Shown one piece after another: positions 61,951 through 64,000 of a stretch of DNA of 64,000 bases. A model generated the notes under the pieces. That model had not been told where the DNA came from. It saw nothing but the letters and a program-made list of their open reading frames with translations, and searched no databases. The position numbers were made by a program, and so were the translations under genes. The DNA comes from Lewinellaceae bacterium (lineage in GTDB: Bacteria > Bacteroidota > Bacteroidia > Chitinophagales > Saprospiraceae), in assembly GCA_020636315.1 (NCBI GenBank), contig JACJYA010000023.1, positions 34,576-98,575 on the forward strand, read 5' to 3'. Position 1 is the stretch's first letter, and every line of letters starts with the position of its first letter.

Positions 61951-64000
61951 ATGAACACCGCCTCCCACAACAAACTCGTCTCCTTCATCTGGTCGATCGC
62001 AGACGACTGCCTGCGCGATGTGTATGTGCGCGGCAAATACCGCGACGTCATCCTGCCCATGGTGGTGCTGCGCCGGCTCGACGCCCTGCTGGAGGGCACC
62101 AAAGACGAAGTGATGGAAGAAGTGCGCTTCCAGCGGGAAGAAGCCGGCTTCACCGAGCTGGACGAGAGCGGCCTGCGGGAAGCCTCCGGCTATGTGTTCT
62201 ACAATACCAGCGAGTGGACGCTGCAGCGGCTGAAAGACGTCGCCACCAACAACCGGCAGATACTGGAAGCCAATTTTACCGATTATCTGAATGGCTTCAG
62301 CAACAACGTCAAGGAGATCATCGAGAAGTTCAAGCTGCGCAGCCAGGTCCGGCACATGGCCAATAAGGACGTGCTGCTGGACGTGCTGGAAAAATTCACC
62401 TCCCCCTACATCAACCTGACGCCACACGAAAAACCGGACCCCGACGGCAGAAAACTGCCGCCCCTGTCCAACCTGGGCATGGGCTATGTGTTCGAGGAGC
62501 TGATCCGGCGGTTCAACGAGGAGAACAACGAGGAGGCCGGGGAGCACTTCACCCCCCGCGAGGTGATCGACCTGATGACCCACCTCATTTTTGACCCCGT
62601 CAAAGACGAACTGCCGCCGGTGATCACTATCTATGACCCGGCCTGCGGCTCGGGCGGCATGCTGACCGAAAGCCAGAACTTCATCAAGGATGAAGAGGGG
62701 CAGATCCGGGCGGAAGCCGACGTGTTCCTCTACGGCAAGGAGATCAACGACGAGACCTACGCCATCTGCAAGTCGGATATGATGATCAAGGGCAACGACC
62801 CGGGCAACATCCGCAACGGCTCTACCCTGGCCACCGACGAATTTGCAGGCATGCACTTCGACTATATGCTCTCCAACCCACCCTACGGCAAGTCCTGGGC
62901 CGGCGACCAGCGGTATATCAAGGAGGGGAAAGACGTGATCGACCCGCGCTTCAAGGTGAAACTGAAAGATTACTGGGGCAGGGAGGAAGAGGCCGATGCC
63001 ACGCCCCGCTCCTCCGATGGCCAGCTGCTCTTCCTCATGGAGATGGTGAACAAGATGAAACCGCTGGCCGTTAGCCCGGCCGGCTCGCGCATCGCCTCCG
63101 TACACAACGGCTCCAGCCTCTTCACCGGCGATGCGGGCGGGGGCGAGAGCAATATCCGCCGCTACCTCATCGAGAACGACCTGCTGGAGGCGATCCTACA
63201 GATGCCCAACAACCTCTTTTACAATACCGGCATCACTACCTACATCTGGCTGCTGAGCAACCACAAGGCGCCCCGCCGCCGCGGCAAGGTGCAGCTCATC
63301 GACGCCAGCCAACTCTACCGCAAGCTGCGCAAGAACCTGGGACAGAAGAACTGCGAATTCGCTCCGGAGCACATCACCGAAATACTGGATACTTATCGCG
63401 AAATGGCCGATGTGGAGCGCGAAGGCGAAGAAGGCATCGCCAGCCAGGTGTTCGACAATTCCGACTTCGGCTACTACAAAGTAACCATCGAGCGTCCTTC
63501 CCGGCTAAAGGCGCAGTTTACTCCCGGGCGCATCGCCGAACTGCGCTTCGACAGCCGCCTGCGCGAGCCCATGGCCTGGATGTGGGAAACCTTCGGCGAG
63601 AAAGTCTATACCGAGTTGACTGAACTGAAAAAGCAGGTGGAGGAATGGTGCGACCAACAGGAACTTAACCTCTCCAAAAAGCAGCTGAAAGCCCTGATGG
63701 ACCAAAAGAAGTGGAAGGAACGCCGGGAACTGCTGCAAACCGCCACCCAACTGATGGAAGCCATCGGCCGGGAAGAATACAATGACTTCAACCGCTTTTC
63801 TGAAAAAGTCAACCAGGAACTCAAAGCGCAGGGCGCCAAACTCTCCGCCTCCGAAAAGAAAAGCATCCTGCAGGCGGTGAGCTGGTACGATGAGGCCGCT
63901 GAAAAGGTGATCAAACGTATTCACAAACTGAAGGGCGACAAGCTCAACCAGCTCCTGCACCACCTGGGGTGCACCGAAGGTGAACTGCCCGACTTCGGCT
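61951..64000 (+). CDS. hsdM: Type I restriction-modification methyltransferase subunit (partial)
   Basis: 683 codons are visible without a stop; the gene runs off the window. The N-terminal HsdM helical domain (about 10-155) starts LVSFIWSIADDCLRDVYVRG. SAM-binding motif I is DPACGSGG at 229-236 and the catalytic NPPY is at 309-312, the pattern of adenine-N6 methyltransferases. It reads on through GESNIRRYLIENDLLEAILQ, MPNNLFYNTGITTYIWLLSN and a long helical C-terminus with predicted coiled coil. HsdM methylates the host recognition sequence together with HsdS and is usually followed by hsdS and hsdR, which would lie beyond 64000. At more than 683 residues it is on the long side for the family. 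Confidence 0.95.
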   Translation, partial: MNTASHNKLVSFIWSIADDCLRDVYVRGKYRDVILPMVVLRRLDALLEGTKDEVMEEVRFQREEAGFTELDESGLREASGYVFYNTSEWTLQRLKDVATNNRQILEANFTDYLNGFSNNVKEIIEKFKLRSQVRHMANKDVLLDVLEKFTSPYINLTPHEKPDPDGRKLPPLSNLGMGYVFEELIRRFNEENNEEAGEHFTPREVIDLMTHLIFDPVKDELPPVITIYDPACGSGGMLTESQNFIKDEEGQIRAEADVFLYGKEINDETYAICKSDMMIKGNDPGNIRNGSTLATDEFAGMHFDYMLSNPPYGKSWAGDQRYIKEGKDVIDPRFKVKLKDYWGREEEADATPRSSDGQLLFLMEMVNKMKPLAVSPAGSRIASVHNGSSLFTGDAGGGESNIRRYLIENDLLEAILQMPNNLFYNTGITTYIWLLSNHKAPRRRGKVQLIDASQLYRKLRKNLGQKNCEFAPEHITEILDTYREMADVEREGEEGIASQVFDNSDFGYYKVTIERPSRLKAQFTPGRIAELRFDSRLREPMAWMWETFGEKVYTELTELKKQVEEWCDQQELNLSKKQLKALMDQKKWKERRELLQTATQLMEAIGREEYNDFNRFSEKVNQELKAQGAKLSASEKKSILQAVSWYDEAAEKVIKRIHKLKGDKLNQLLHHLGCTEGELPDFG

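Noticed and set aside
61675..63105. 476-codon minus-strand open frame
   Set aside because: It is antisense to hsdM, whose motifs are clear.

Overview
The window looks like a chromosome fragment of a Bacteroidota bacterium, most likely from the Saprospiria (Lewinella/Phaeodactylibacter/Haliscomenobacter-like). The sequence evidence is: gliding-motility genes gldF and gldG; two giant secreted proteins ending in the CHU_C-type C-terminal domain of the type IX secretion system; BlaI/BlaR1-like and DUF2027-Smr proteins; TAnnTTTG-type -7 promoter elements; and little sign of Shine-Dalgarno motifs. No rRNA, tRNA, CRISPR array or intact transposase gene was seen.

Layout. 1-16.4 kb: the end of an unknown gene, a small palindromic element, a SARP/BTAD regulator with a receiver-like N-terminus, an alpha/beta hydrolase, a TPR-PD40-OmpA envelope protein, a BlaI-BlaR1-like pair with an operator, a DUF6624 protein, a Pif1-like helicase with HRDC and HTH domains, a 5'-damaged FGE-sulfatase-domain gene, and a lipoprotein locus with a partial tandem duplication and a nonsense-broken small lipoprotein. 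The large lipoprotein there shares its sensor-like domain with the BlaR1-like protein. 16.4-21.7 kb: a patatin-like phospholipase, a secreted alpha-amylase and, on the same strand behind it, a membrane regulator that reconstructs as signal peptide, two starch-binding-like domains, multi-pass membrane region and AraC DNA-binding domain.

20.2-30.5 kb: every gene is broken by single-base indels although its protein sequence stays recognisable across frames. The genes are the AraC sensor, a DUF6616 protein, a gldF tail, gldG, a DUF4340 protein, a zinc-dependent phospholipase C/S1-P1-like protein, a caspase-WG-FISUMP protein and a DUF368 lipid-carrier flippase. The pattern fits local consensus error better than gene decay. 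Genes are intact again from aroE and proline dehydrogenase (30.9-33.0 kb).

33.4-46.5 kb: two tandem paralogous giant T9SS proteins (about 2,100 residues each) with the same domain order. 46.5-56.5 kb: a VOC protein, a DUF2027-Smr protein, methyltransferases, a yeast-type cytosine deaminase with an NCS1 permease, a cupin-methyltransferase pair bracketed by 29-bp direct repeats, and a TrpXYZ-like ABC importer. 56.6-61.7 kb: a surface-glycan or lipid-modification group (deacetylase, double-GNAT protein, flippase, sulfotransferase-like protein, membrane-anchored methyltransferase). The window ends inside hsdM of a type I restriction-modification system.

Intergenic DNA carries several small dispersed elements: a 91-bp element with 8-9 bp target-site duplications (two copies), a 141-163 bp palindromic element (two copies), two single-copy palindromic elements and short purine/pyrimidine tandem repeats. 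The most interesting candidates are the carbohydrate-sensing AraC/amylase pair, the caspase-FISUMP protein, the shared BlaR1-like sensor domain and the 91-bp element.
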